From assembly GCA_951812525.1 (NCBI GenBank), contig OX638316.1:3032506-3096505 (forward strand): a stretch of DNA of 64,000 nucleotides, read 5' to 3'. The notes under the pieces are model-generated. The model made no database searches. It was not told where the DNA came from and was given only the letters and a program-made list of their open reading frames with translations. The DNA comes from an uncultured Poribacteria bacterium (GTDB lineage Bacteria; Poribacteria; WGA-4E; WGA-3G). This document shows positions 34,124 to 43,324 of the stretch, piece by piece. Both the position numbers and the translations under genes were made by a program. Numbering within the stretch: position 1 is the first letter of the stretch; every line of letters starts with the position of its first letter.

Positions 34124-35248
34124 ATGAAAATTACGGGATTTGAGACGATACCTATCCAAGGTCGCGCGATGATCTTGAAAATGTTCACCGATGAGGGTAT
34201 AATCGGTTATGGTGAGCCGATGAACTATGAACATTGGCGCGTTGTTGCACAAGCCGTGGACGACATGGAAGAATATCTTGTCGGTAAAGACCCACTACAA
34301 ATTGAAGCACACTGGCAGGCGATGTACAGGTCGAGCTACAGCCGGAGCATGCCGATATTGGTAGGGGCACTGAGCGGTATTGAGATGGCGATGTGGGATG
34401 TGTTTGGTAAGGTTGTCGGGATGCCAGTGTGGAAACTGTTAGGCGGTTCAGTGCGGGATCGGATTCGCGTCTATACCGGTATAGGTGGCACAACACCTGA
34501 AACGTGTGCGGAGAGCGCGAGTAAAGCAGTTGCTGCAGGATTTCGTGCGGTGAAGATGGGTGCTTCACCTCAACCTGTTAGGTTCGTTGATACGCCAAAG
34601 ACGATTGACGCAATGGTAGCACGAGTGGCAGCGGTGCGAGAGGCGGTGGGTGACGAAGTTGATATTGCTGTTGATTTACATCGACGGTTGAGTCCAACGA
34701 TGGCAGTGATTTTAGTCAAAGAATTGGAGCCACTCCGACTGCTGTTTGCCGAAGAACCGTGCCATCCTGAAAACAGTGAGTCGTTATTGGTGCTGTCCCA
34801 ATCTACAACCGTGCCGATTGCAACCGGTGAACGTCATTTGACGAGATGGGGTTTCAGAGAGCTAATTGAACGTGAGATGTGTGCGATTTTGCAACCCGAT
34901 ATCCGGCATTGTGGTGGGATGCTGGAGTTGAAAAAGATTTCAGCGATGGCAGAAATTCACAACATGGCAGTCGCGCCGCACAACGCTGCAGGTCCTGTTG
35001 GCGTTGCCGCATCGGTTCATGTGATGGCAACCGTACCGAATTTGCTGATATGCGAGGGTGGACACCGACGCGGTGAAGAGTTATTTTCCACCCCGTTGGT
35101 GTTCAAAGATGGATTTATTGAACTCCCGACAGCTCCTGGACTCGGTGTGGATATGGACGATGCGGCTATTGAGGAGATACGAGATGAGACGTTTCGATTG
35201 CGTGGTATGTTCTGGCACGCCGATGATGGGGCGTTCGCAGATTTTTAA
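34124..35248 (+). CDS. Mandelate racemase/muconate lactonizing enzyme family protein
   Basis: 374 residues of the enolase superfamily. Motifs: IGYGEPM, VKMGASPQP, metal ligands D in AVDLHRRLSP, E in FAEEPCHPE and E in IATGERHLT, and PHNAAGPVGVAAS with the barrel His. The HRRLS and PHNxxGP motifs place it near galactonate dehydratase-type enzymes. The start at 34124 was chosen since the longer frame runs 68 bases into the propeller gene. A propeller enzyme that releases a sugar followed by a dehydratase makes metabolic sense. Confidence 0.87.
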   Translation: MKITGFETIPIQGRAMILKMFTDEGIIGYGEPMNYEHWRVVAQAVDDMEEYLVGKDPLQIEAHWQAMYRSSYSRSMPILVGALSGIEMAMWDVFGKVVGMPVWKLLGGSVRDRIRVYTGIGGTTPETCAESASKAVAAGFRAVKMGASPQPVRFVDTPKTIDAMVARVAAVREAVGDEVDIAVDLHRRLSPTMAVILVKELEPLRLLFAEEPCHPENSESLLVLSQSTTVPIATGERHLTRWGFRELIEREMCAILQPDIRHCGGMLELKKISAMAEIHNMAVAPHNAAGPVGVAASVHVMATVPNLLICEGGHRRGEELFSTPLVFKDGFIELPTAPGLGVDMDDAAIEEIRDETFRLRGMFWHADDGAFADF

Positions 35249-35270
35249 CCGCGCCTCCAAATGCCTCGCT

Positions 35271-35561
35271 TTACGTTATGTCGTTTCGATCATTGGGTCG
35301 TGTAGATAGGTTTGTTTTCGGAGGAATATCCCATGAGATGTGCCCGCAGCGCGGGCATCGCATTTCAAGTTCGACCAGGTTTCTGACATTACCTGTTTTT
35401 TCGGGTTTCCGACGCGTTTGACACTGTGGACACCGGACGGCGCGGAATTCGTCGGCATCGCTTTTACCAAAGTGGGCACCTATCTTAAAGAGAATAAGTA
35501 GCAACGCAACGATGAAAACACAAAAAAGGCTGAAAATGAGAAAAGGGACAAGCGTTGGCAT
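35271..35561 (-). CDS. Small membrane-anchored zinc-ribbon protein
   Basis: 96 residues. One N-terminal membrane segment (VPFLIFSLFCVFIVALLLIL) is followed by a cytoplasmic-type domain with two Cys pairs, CPQC and CPRC, 27 residues apart, which should bind one zinc. Function unknown. Last of three genes on the minus strand after ugd and the DUF309 gene; its 3' end nearly touches the convergent enolase-family gene. Confidence 0.65.
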   Translation of the reverse strand: MPTLVPFLIFSLFCVFIVALLLILFKIGAHFGKSDADEFRAVRCPQCQTRRKPEKTGNVRNLVELEMRCPRCGHISWDIPPKTNLSTRPNDRNDIT

Positions 35562-35617
35562 GTTGCTTTCCTCACGGGTGTTGGAACTGAAAAAATAACT
35601 GAGGTTGTTAGCTAGGG

Positions 35618-36187
35618 CTAATCTGTCAACAGGATTAGCGGTTTAACGGTGTTCTTGGAATAGGTGGCTTCTGTGACATTGTCGGCGAAGAAAGGGGCGA
35701 AAAATATGTCAGTAGTTTCCAGAAATTCGGGTAAGTTGAGTCCCATATAGTTTCCCGATACATTGTCACATTCGACAATCACTTGCCGTAATTTGTCGCG
35801 TCCGGCGGTAGAAAGTGTACGCAGGGGTCGCAGCATTCGCATGTGATGTTTGATGAAAGCTGCTGAGACCTGAATCAGTCCTTGAAGGAAGAGGCGATAC
35901 GTATCTTCCGCTTGATGCCACAATCCCTCCCACGCTTCGTGTGCTTCCCACCAATAAGCAAAGTTGTATAAATCTACGCCGTAGAGATAATCCTCATTTT
36001 GCTGCCAGAGTTCTGGCGGTGAGAGTTCAACGTCGTGTGCTTCTTCTAACCCGTAACTGTGCCCGCGCGGGTCTCGGATCGGATGTGGGGTGACACCCGG
36101 TATATGTCGATACGGCGGGAACGGTTTTTGTGGGCAATATCGATGCCAGTTTGCATCAAAAGGTTTGGGCTGTTTAAACGTGTCCAT
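35618..36187 (-). CDS. DUF309 domain-containing protein
   Basis: 189 residues. The DUF309 core is LYNFAYWWEAHEAWEGLWHQ (residues about 73-92), followed by RLFLQGLIQVSAAFIKHH, a helical bundle whose conserved His-Glu pairs could hold a metal. The biochemical role of the family is unknown. The N-terminal 60 residues (PYRHIPGVTPHPIRDPRGHS) are an extension often seen in planctomycete-type members. It starts 15 bases after the ugd stop and is likely cotranscribed. Confidence 0.8.
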   Translation of the reverse strand: MDTFKQPKPFDANWHRYCPQKPFPPYRHIPGVTPHPIRDPRGHSYGLEEAHDVELSPPELWQQNEDYLYGVDLYNFAYWWEAHEAWEGLWHQAEDTYRLFLQGLIQVSAAFIKHHMRMLRPLRTLSTAGRDKLRQVIVECDNVSGNYMGLNLPEFLETTDIFFAPFFADNVTEATYSKNTVKPLILLTD

Positions 36188-36202
36188 GTCGTCGGTGGCA
36201 TG

Positions 36203-37582
36203 TTATACTCTGCCGATTCCGATGTAATGAAAACCCGCATCTCTCGCATCTTGTGGTGAATAGATGTTGCGTCCGTCGATGAGAATAGGTGTTTTCATCT
36301 GTTTGGCGAGTCTACGGAGTTGGAGTTTGTGGTAGAGATCCCATTCGGTGACAAGCACTAACGCGTCTGCATCGTAGGCGAGTTCGTCTATATCTTCTGT
36401 GAAGTGTAACACAGCGTCAGCAGATGTGTCTTTTCCGTTCAAAGCATTCTTGGCATTTTCAATAGCGATCGGATCGTGGGCACGGACGGTTACACCCTCA
36501 GCAAGGAGTTCGCGGATAATGTCGAGCGACGGGGCTTCTCTAACATCGTCTGTGTTTGGCTTAAAGGCAAGACCGAGGATACCAATAGTTTTGCCTTTGA
36601 GAGTTTTTAGTGCACCTCGCAATTTTTCAATGATACGCTCACGTTGACGAAAATTGATGGTACGTGCGGCTTCTGTAATCGGCATCTCGTATCCGAATTG
36701 GGATGCAACCCCTAACAATGCGGAAGTATCTTTCGGATAACAACTACCACCCCATCCCAGTCCAGCTTGGAGAAATCGATTCCCAATACGAGTGTCAAGT
36801 CCAATACCACGTGCAACCTCGGTCACATCTGCACCTACCTTTTCACAGAGCCCCGCAATTTCATTGATAAAACTAATTTTGAGGGCAAGGAATGTGTTAG
36901 CAGCATATTTAATCATTTCGGCGCTGTTTGGATCGGTGGTCATCATCGGTGGTAGATGGTAAGCGGAGGGGCGTGGCAGTGTACTGGGTGGATCGAATGT
37001 CTGTTCGAGGATCGGTTTGTAGAGTCGCCGTAATGTATCGATGGCTTCTTCGCTATTTGCACCGACGACAATTCGATCGGGATAGAATGCTCCTTGTAGT
37101 GCTAAGCCTTCTTGTAAGAACTCTGGATTCGAAGCGACGGAGACGTTACCTTGAATACCACGCGTTGAAAAGACGGTTTCGACTACCTCGGTAACACGCT
37201 GATTCGTACCGATGGGGACCGTGGATTTGATGACCAGTGTATAGTGTTTCCCGGGCAGACAGACTTGTGCTACTTCCCTCGCGGCTTGTTCAACATGCCG
37301 CGTATCTGCTTCTCCATTCTTTTTCGGTGGTGTGCCAACAGCAATTAGAATCAGTTCTGCATCTGGAACCACATCAGCGACGTTTGGTGTGAAACGGATG
37401 GTGTGTTGTACTTCCTCAAGCAGATTCTGAATGCCGGGTTCATGGATAGGGCTTTTCCCTTCGTGCAGGAGATCCAATTTGCCTTCATCTTTATCTACTG
37501 CGGCAACCTCGTGGTTGAGGTAGGCGAGTACAACAGCCGTGGTTAGCCCGACGTATCCTGTTCCTATAATTGCAATTTTCAT
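36203..37582 (-). CDS. ugd: UDP-glucose 6-dehydrogenase
   Basis: 459 residues. Oxidises UDP-glucose to UDP-glucuronate with 2 NAD+, supplying precursors for surface polysaccharide. The N-terminal MKIAIIGTGYVGLTTAVVLA binds NAD; SNPEFLQEGLA, the catalytic Cys at 281 (GGSCYPKD), and LGLAFKPNTDDVREAPSL are the family hallmarks. Length is normal. First gene of a three-gene minus-strand set. It is separated by about 100 bases from moxR, so the two groups could share a transcript. Confidence 0.95.
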   Translation of the reverse strand: MKIAIIGTGYVGLTTAVVLAYLNHEVAAVDKDEGKLDLLHEGKSPIHEPGIQNLLEEVQHTIRFTPNVADVVPDAELILIAVGTPPKKNGEADTRHVEQAAREVAQVCLPGKHYTLVIKSTVPIGTNQRVTEVVETVFSTRGIQGNVSVASNPEFLQEGLALQGAFYPDRIVVGANSEEAIDTLRRLYKPILEQTFDPPSTLPRPSAYHLPPMMTTDPNSAEMIKYAANTFLALKISFINEIAGLCEKVGADVTEVARGIGLDTRIGNRFLQAGLGWGGSCYPKDTSALLGVASQFGYEMPITEAARTINFRQRERIIEKLRGALKTLKGKTIGILGLAFKPNTDDVREAPSLDIIRELLAEGVTVRAHDPIAIENAKNALNGKDTSADAVLHFTEDIDELAYDADALVLVTEWDLYHKLQLRRLAKQMKTPILIDGRNIYSPQDARDAGFHYIGIGRV

Positions 37583-37686
37583 TCTTGTATGTTGGTTTCC
37601 TCGATAGTCGGTTGCTTGGTAGCCAGATTTTTATAAACTTATAAATTCTACAGGTATTAACTGCTGAGAAGATACTAACCCTTCAC

Positions 37687-38706
37687 TTATTGAACCGGTG
37701 GTGGTTCGACGTTTTCCAGCAACCTGTTGATGATGTCCAGACTCGTGATACCGTCAGCCTCAGCGTTGAAATTGGTCAGAATTCGGTGGCGTAATACGGG
37801 TATGGCGACCGCCTTGATGTCTTCGTATGAGACGTGATAGCGTCCGTGGAGAATGGCGCGCGCCTTTGCGCCGAGAACCAGATATTGTGACGCTCGCGGT
37901 CCGGCACCCCATTGAACCCAGTCCTGGATGAAATCAGGCGCGTCTGGAGCAGGACGCGTCTGGCTATTCAATTCCACGGCATACTCTACGATCGCTTCAG
38001 CGATAGGTACTTTTCGGACTGTCTGCTGTATTTGCATAACTTCTTCGCCAGTGATAATGGCGTTTATCTCAGGTTCATAAGCCGCTGTTGTTGTCATCAC
38101 AATTTCTTTTTCAGCGGTTTTATCGGGATAATCGAGGGTGATGTGAAACATAAACCGATCAAGTTGCGCTTCCGGTAGTGGGTAGGTGCCTTCTTGTTCA
38201 ATTGGATTCTGCGTCGCTAAAACGAAAAAGGGGCGTTCAAGCGTGTATGTTCTGCCACCTGCGGTAACTTGATATTCTTGCATGGCTTGTAAGAGAGCAG
38301 CTTGCGTTTTAGGTGGCGTTCGGTTGATTTCATCGGCGAGAACAATGTTAGCAAACACGGGTCCCTTAATAAATCGGAAGGCACGTTTACCTGTTCCGTC
38401 TTCCTCAATAATATCGGTGCCGATGATGTCGGAAGGCATCAAATCTGGTGTAAATTGGATACGGTTGAAAGGGAGTTTAAGAATCTGGGCGAATGTGCTG
38501 ATTAGCAATGTTTTTGCCAACCCGGGCACACCCACCAGTAGGCAGTGTCCCTGTGAGAAGAGTGCGATGAGAAGCTGCTCAATTACTTCGTTTTGTCCAA
38601 TAATTCGTTTTTTAAGTTCGGTTAGAATATTGTCTCTTGCCGTTTTTAGCGTTTCGGCGGTTTCTATATCGGTGGCATTTTGCGTGGCTGGCATATCATT
38701 TTTCAT
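37687..38706 (-). CDS. MoxR family AAA+ ATPase
   Basis: 339 residues. Chaperone-type ATPase that typically works with DUF58 or VWA proteins. Walker A GVPGLAKT, Walker B VLADEINRTPP, then LATQNPIEQEGTYPLPEAQLDRF (sensor 1 and second region of homology) and the MoxR C-terminal lid RHRILTNFNAEADG. Its ATG overlaps the stop of the sugar kinase gene (ATGA), so the two are translationally coupled. The DUF58 gene one would expect beside it is 13 kb away at 51586-52485. Confidence 0.93.
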   Translation of the reverse strand: MKNDMPATQNATDIETAETLKTARDNILTELKKRIIGQNEVIEQLLIALFSQGHCLLVGVPGLAKTLLISTFAQILKLPFNRIQFTPDLMPSDIIGTDIIEEDGTGKRAFRFIKGPVFANIVLADEINRTPPKTQAALLQAMQEYQVTAGGRTYTLERPFFVLATQNPIEQEGTYPLPEAQLDRFMFHITLDYPDKTAEKEIVMTTTAAYEPEINAIITGEEVMQIQQTVRKVPIAEAIVEYAVELNSQTRPAPDAPDFIQDWVQWGAGPRASQYLVLGAKARAILHGRYHVSYEDIKAVAIPVLRHRILTNFNAEADGITSLDIINRLLENVEPPPVQ

Positions 38707-39776
38707 ATTTTTGGGATTTCATCGTTGGAGGCTCTCCACATTTGGAGTCCGTCGAAATCGAAATTAACGTCTATAACACGGGCACCAGCGTCTTCGAGTT
38801 TCTGGCGCACCTTATGTTCACGTGTGGGTTCGCAATAAAACAGGAGACAACCACCACCACCGGCACCGCAGGCTTTCCCGCCGATCGCACCGTGTGTTGT
38901 TGCGATTTTAAAGAGATGTTCAATCTGCTCGTTTGTAACAGAGGGGTGCAATCTTTTCTGATTGTACCAGTTTTGGGTAAGGAGTTCGCCGAATTCGGTT
39001 AAGCGACCACGCATAAGAGCCGTTTTCGTTGCCTCAGCAGTAGTTTTGAGAGTCTCCAAGGCGTCGCGAACGCTTGGATCCTCGCTTTTGTATGCGCTTG
39101 TCACATTTTGGTGGATATTGCCAGAAAGTCTGGATTTACCGGTATAACAGAGTACGAGATTCTTTTCAAGTTCATAGCGGATGTTGGGCGGGAGTTTCAA
39201 TGCGGAGGTTTTTACTTCTTCTCCTTGAAATTCCATAAAGTGGATACCACCGAGCGCACTGGCGTACTGGTCCTGCTTTCCACCGGGTATTCCAAGTTCA
39301 TGACGTTCGATGGTGCTGGCGAGTTCGGCGTATTCATAGGGGAGGTAGGTGGCTTCTTTAAGCGCGCCAAGCACGCCGACGAGTGCGACTCCCATTGCTG
39401 CCGAGGTGCCTAATCCGCTGCCTGGAGGTGCATTGGATTGGGTGATCAGATCAAATCCACCGATCTGTATGGACATTCGCCGAACCGCTGCCTTCACTAA
39501 ATCGATGTTGCCGTCGTATTCGAGTTGACGGACATCGTCGGCTTCGATGAAGGTATCGAAATCTGCGGAGTAGATACGGATGCTTTTATCTAAGATTCGC
39601 TGCAGTTCAACGGAATCGTCCTGCGTTGTCTGGCGTTCACAGCGGAGTGTTGCGTAAGCAGATAGGTTAATCGCTCCGTTAACGACCAGCCCCTTTGAAT
39701 GCTCGGTGAAGAGGGCTACGTCGCTCCACCCTCCGGCAAAGTCAATTCGGACTGGAGCTCTCGCTCGAATTAGCAT
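38703..39776 (-). CDS. GHMP family sugar kinase
   Basis: 357 residues. The ATP-binding motif PPGSGLGTSAAMG is at about residue 105, the N-terminal RAPVRIDFAGGWSD is the substrate-binding start seen in D-glycero-D-manno-heptose 7-phosphate kinase (HddA) and L-fucokinase-type enzymes, and GGKACGAGGGGCLLFY is GHMP motif 3. Likely role: phosphorylation of a sugar for nucleotide-sugar synthesis, fitting ugd nearby. The start at 39776 has AGGAGA six bases upstream; a longer frame adds 11 residues without support. Confidence 0.88.
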   Translation of the reverse strand: MLIRARAPVRIDFAGGWSDVALFTEHSKGLVVNGAINLSAYATLRCERQTTQDDSVELQRILDKSIRIYSADFDTFIEADDVRQLEYDGNIDLVKAAVRRMSIQIGGFDLITQSNAPPGSGLGTSAAMGVALVGVLGALKEATYLPYEYAELASTIERHELGIPGGKQDQYASALGGIHFMEFQGEEVKTSALKLPPNIRYELEKNLVLCYTGKSRLSGNIHQNVTSAYKSEDPSVRDALETLKTTAEATKTALMRGRLTEFGELLTQNWYNQKRLHPSVTNEQIEHLFKIATTHGAIGGKACGAGGGGCLLFYCEPTREHKVRQKLEDAGARVIDVNFDFDGLQMWRASNDEIPKI

Positions 39777-40096
39777 GACGAGTCTCCTGACATCGGTTTT
39801 TAACAGCACGCTTGCAAAAGATATCTATAAATAATGCGGGAGAATAGGCAAGCGAACTTACAGATGATGTAAACGGAAGATAGAGATTTGACCTTGCAAA
39901 GAATAAAGAATACAAAAGAATGTGCCAGTTGTTACAGGCGATAGTATGGGATGTTTGCGAAGGTAATCTCTGTCGAGCAAGCGATAAAATATTTGATAAT
40001 AGATGTAACGCAGAAAAGCCGCGGCTATTCCCCAATTCGCGAACGGGGCATAGCCCCGCGGCTTTTCCTTGAAACTGAGCAAAATAACCGCTAGTT
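39777..40096. other. Intergenic region between HU and the sugar kinase
   Basis: Contains the HU terminator hairpin (40011-40066) at its right end. The left part (39780-40010) shows AT-rich sequence that may hold a promoter for the kinase operon, but none is convincing. Two longer minus-strand frames here are not protein-like. Confidence 0.5.
40011..40066 (-). terminator. Intrinsic terminator downstream of HU
   Basis: AAAAGCCGCGG at 40014 and CCGCGGCTTTT ending at 40066 are perfect inverted repeats, with a second inner pairing (CCCC with GGGG). Read on the minus strand it ends GCGGCTTTTCTG, 30 bases after the HU stop. The palindromic U-rich ends would allow it to work in both directions. Confidence 0.65.
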
Positions 40097-40378
40097 TTAG
40101 GAAGCGGCGTCGCGAAGCTTCTTACCAGCCTTGAAGACAGGAACTGTCTTTTGAGGGATCTCGAGCGGTTTACCGGTTTGTGGGTTGCGACCTGTACGGG
40201 CTGGTCGAACTCTGGCTTCAAATGTTCCGAAGCCGATCAACCCAACGGAATCGCCATTACTCAAAGCATCGCTAACGGTCGCAGTAAAAGCATCAACAGC
40301 AGCGGTTGCATCTTTCTTGCTAAGACCCGTTTCTTTTACAATACTGTTGACGACATCATTCTTCATTAATTTTGCCAT
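40097..40378 (-). CDS. hup: DNA-binding protein HU
   Basis: 93 residues. Dimeric histone-like protein that bends DNA. Typical start MAKLMKNDVVNSIVKETGLS, the GFGTFEARVRPARTGRNPQTG motif with the DNA-binding beta-arm residues (RNPQTGK), and the end VPVFKAGKKLRDA. The usual 90-residue size. Transcribed from the consensus promoter at 40504-40532 and ended by the hairpin at 40011-40066, a single-gene unit. Confidence 0.96.
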   Translation of the reverse strand: MAKLMKNDVVNSIVKETGLSKKDATAAVDAFTATVSDALSNGDSVGLIGFGTFEARVRPARTGRNPQTGKPLEIPQKTVPVFKAGKKLRDAAS

Positions 40379-40503
40379 GTTAAATGTTCCTCTAATTTTA
40401 AGCCCGCGCAGAAAAACAAGACATTCCCCAAATAAGAAGAAACGACGGTCTTCCCACCTCAGGCATAAATTGGATTTAACAAAAAACTAATAGTAGTAAT
40501 TAT

Positions 40504-40532
40504 ATTATACTATACAGATATAGATATGTCAA
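40504..40532 (-). promoter_or_regulatory. Perfect consensus sigma-70 promoter for HU
   Basis: On the minus strand, TTGACA (40532-40527), a 17-base spacer and TATAAT (40509-40504). All twelve consensus positions match. The leader to the ATG at 40378 would be about 115-120 bases. The surrounding 40379-41132 gap (754 bases) otherwise holds only the coding-like fragment at 40762-40923. Confidence 0.8.
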
Positions 40533-40761
40533 GATAAAAATGCATTCCGTGCCAAAATTAGCCAGAATTATAAGGCGAAAATATTGAGAAGAGCCTGAAG
40601 ATGCCTTATAGATACAGAAACCATGACAACAGAAGGCAGCTAACAGAGTTATTCAGTTATCCTGTAGAGAGAATTTGCTGTTCTGAATGTGAAAACTGAG
40701 AACTCAATGGCTCAGTTATTTAGCAAAGTTAACCTGACATAATACAATAGGTTTCTTAAAA

Positions 40762-40923
40762 TTAATACCATAGATTGCGGTGTTTGTCAAATTTTTTTCG
40801 TTTAAAGCAATGAATTGCTGGGTTAAATCGGATTTTTGCGGCAATTATTTCTTGCCAGAAGCTTTGGCACCAGTGTTTGTCTGTTATATCATCCCAATTT
40901 TCTCGGTGGTCAGTTAGGTAATC
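40762..40923 (-). pseudogene. Coding-like orphan fragment
   Basis: Minus-strand frame of 54 codons, without its own start, translating to DYLTDHRENWDDITDKHWCQ and on to SFWQEIIAAKIRFNP and a stop. Its Trp-rich, protein-like composition contrasts with the surrounding AT-rich intergenic DNA. An in-frame stop lies six codons upstream. It could be a decayed gene end. No family is recognised. Confidence 0.25.
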
Positions 40924-41132
40924 GTAACATGTTTCTTATCCTGCTTTTTTCATCCGCTTGAAAGTTCAGGTCTGTCTTTATATTTCCGTGTATTGGATAA
41001 AGGACAGGAAATTAGATGCGCTTAGCGTCGTTACCGAAATATTTGCTTTAAGGGGTGTGTTTGTGGTAAAATTATAGGATAAAGTTTACCGAGTATTCTG
41101 CTCAAGGAACACAATAAAGGAAAATATCAAAA

Positions 41133-42134
41133 ATGCATGAAAGTTATCGTGTAGCGGTCGTAGGCGCAACAGGTGCTGTTGGCAACACTATATTGCAGAT
41201 TTTGGAAGAGCGAGGGTTCCCTATTGCTTCTCTAAAACTTTTGGCATCGCACCGTTCCGCTGGTGAGATTCTGTCCTTTAAAGATGCCCCGATTATTATT
41301 GAAGAATTAACGCACGATTCGTTTGAAGATGTGGACGTGGTATTTTCGTCGGCGGGCGCAACCGTCAGCCGCGAATTCATCCCAACAGCTGTAGAAAAAG
41401 GCGCACTCGTTATTGACAATACAAGTGCGTTTCGTATGGATCCAGCTACACCGCTGGTTGTTCCAGAGGTTAACATGGATGCTGCCCATGCCCACAACGG
41501 ATGCATCGCCAATCCAAACTGCTCTACTATCCAAATGATGGTGGCACTCAAACCTATTTATGATGCCGTTGGTATTAAAAGGATAGTTGTTTCAACTTAC
41601 CAGAGCGTCTCTGGAAAGAGTGGGCGCGCCGTCATGGAATTAGTCCAGCAAACGACTGAAGCTCTTGAAGGTAAACCGGTTACTTTAGATAAATTTCCAC
41701 ACCAAATGGCGTTCAACGTTGCGTTTGATTGGCCCTTCTTAGACAGTGGCGACAACGAAGAAGAGGTCAAAATGATCAACGAGACTCGGAAGATATTAGA
41801 GGACGATACCATTGGGGTCTCTGCTACAACTGTCCGAGTACCGGTTTTCTTTGCCCACTCCGAATCGATAAACGTCGAAACACACAAGAAACTCACGGCA
41901 GCTGAAGCAAGAGAATGTCTTGCCTCAACACCGGGTGTGAAGCTTGTGGATGATCCGAGCAATCAGCAGTATCCGCTTGCTGTAGATGTTGCAGGTACAG
42001 ATGATGTTTATGTTGGTCGGATCCGTGATGATGCCTCTATAGAAAACGGTTTGAACCTTTGGGTAGTTGCGGACAACCTTCGCAAGGGCGCAGCCTTAAA
42101 TGCTATCCAGATAGCTGAGAATCTACTGTTATAG
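41133..42134 (+). CDS. asd: Aspartate-semialdehyde dehydrogenase
   Basis: 333 residues. Reduces aspartyl-phosphate to aspartate semialdehyde, the branch point to lysine, threonine, methionine and diaminopimelate. VVGATGAVGNTILQIL binds NADP, the catalytic Cys is C130 in NPNCST, and GKSGRAVMEL with the later SEXXNVET-type segment (HSESINVET) complete the family. Normal length. ATG at 41133 has AAAGGA upstream. It is followed after 16 bases by the mtnK-like gene, so the two form an operon. Confidence 0.95.
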   Translation: MHESYRVAVVGATGAVGNTILQILEERGFPIASLKLLASHRSAGEILSFKDAPIIIEELTHDSFEDVDVVFSSAGATVSREFIPTAVEKGALVIDNTSAFRMDPATPLVVPEVNMDAAHAHNGCIANPNCSTIQMMVALKPIYDAVGIKRIVVSTYQSVSGKSGRAVMELVQQTTEALEGKPVTLDKFPHQMAFNVAFDWPFLDSGDNEEEVKMINETRKILEDDTIGVSATTVRVPVFFAHSESINVETHKKLTAAEARECLASTPGVKLVDDPSNQQYPLAVDVAGTDDVYVGRIRDDASIENGLNLWVVADNLRKGAALNAIQIAENLLL

Positions 42135-42150
42135 GCTTGTTGGAACGGAT

Positions 42151-43287
42151 ATGGAACTTAATCCTGATACACTCCAGGGTTATCTCCGCAACCGACGCGT
42201 CGAGATAGGTGTTTTTGAACCTGATACAGAGTTCCGCGTAGAAGAGATTGGCGATGGCAACCTTAACACAGTCTATCGCGTCTCAGATACAGCACGTCCA
42301 GAATGCTCGATCGTCCTAAAACACGCACCTCCATATATTAAAGTATTGGGACCGGACTATCCGTTATCCACCGAACGTTTGATGTATGAATCCCGTGCGT
42401 TGGACGTTTACAATCGGTTGGTAAGGGGTGCCGCCCCTGTACAGTACAGTTTCGATGCGGAAACAGCAGTCATAGCGATGGAGGACCTCCGAAATGCCCG
42501 CGTGCTACGGGCGGATCTCATTGCTGGCACGGTGGACCCTGTGATCGCTGAACAGGTCGGACGGTTTATGGGCATCGTGCATAGCTGTACCTATGTTGAT
42601 AACGTTGATGGGGAAACCGCACATCGCTGTAGAGGGCAATTTGCGAACACTATTATGCAGTCGATAACGGCTGATTATGTGTTCACCTTCCCGTATACCG
42701 AACATGAGACAAACTTCTGGACACTTGGGTTAGCATCTGATGTCCAGCAATTAAAAACGGATTCAGACTTTTTGCGGCAAGCAGCGCATCTCAAGCAGAT
42801 TTTCCTGACAGCGCAGCAAGGCGTAACCCACGGTGACCTACATACCGGTAGTGTTCTGATCCAAGATAACACAGCCAAAGTCATTGATGCCGAATTTGCT
42901 TTTTACGGTCCCGTAGGATTCGACCTAGGATTATATTGGGCGAATTACCTCTTGTCCTATTTTTCACATCAAGATGCCTTGCGTGTGCAATCAATGCTCA
43001 AAACAGCGATTGTGCGAACATGGCACGCTTATACCGCTGAGTTCAATATGATTGATGTTGAGTTAAAAGCACCGACGTTGCAAAATATCTTCCATGATGC
43101 TGTTGGGTTCGCTGGACTGGAAATGCTGCGCCGTCTCATCGGTGCTGCACATGTCAAAGATATAGAAGGTATTGTGGATATACCGCGAAAACTGCGCGTG
43201 GAAAGGGCAGCACTTCAATTCGGAGCAACACTTGTTAAACAGCATCGGTCTTTTCAAGATGTCGCAGCGGTCATCGCGATGCTTTAA
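42151..43287 (+). CDS. mtnK: S-methyl-5-thioribose kinase-like phosphotransferase
   Basis: 378 residues. Phosphorylates methylthioribose in methionine salvage. Features of MtnK: EIGDGNLNTVYRV (nucleotide loop), VLKHAPPYIKVLGPDYPLS with the Lys that contacts ATP, VIAMEDL, GVTHGDLHTGSVLI (catalytic loop) and VIDAEFAFYGPVGFDLG (metal-binding DxE in place of DFG). Right after asd, a gene for methionine precursor synthesis, which fits. No mtnA or mtnB is in the window. Other aminoglycoside-phosphotransferase-like kinases are possible but the HTGS loop favours MtnK. Confidence 0.88.
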   Translation: MELNPDTLQGYLRNRRVEIGVFEPDTEFRVEEIGDGNLNTVYRVSDTARPECSIVLKHAPPYIKVLGPDYPLSTERLMYESRALDVYNRLVRGAAPVQYSFDAETAVIAMEDLRNARVLRADLIAGTVDPVIAEQVGRFMGIVHSCTYVDNVDGETAHRCRGQFANTIMQSITADYVFTFPYTEHETNFWTLGLASDVQQLKTDSDFLRQAAHLKQIFLTAQQGVTHGDLHTGSVLIQDNTAKVIDAEFAFYGPVGFDLGLYWANYLLSYFSHQDALRVQSMLKTAIVRTWHAYTAEFNMIDVELKAPTLQNIFHDAVGFAGLEMLRRLIGAAHVKDIEGIVDIPRKLRVERAALQFGATLVKQHRSFQDVAAVIAML

Positions 43288-43324
43288 CGAATGCGTATAC
43301 ACCGACCCACCTTTTTAAAATACT

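Noticed and set aside
39742-40221. 159-codon minus-strand open frame
   Set aside because: It overlaps the ends of HU and of the sugar kinase, crosses the terminator hairpin, and has an Arg/Ser/Leu-rich composition without a domain.
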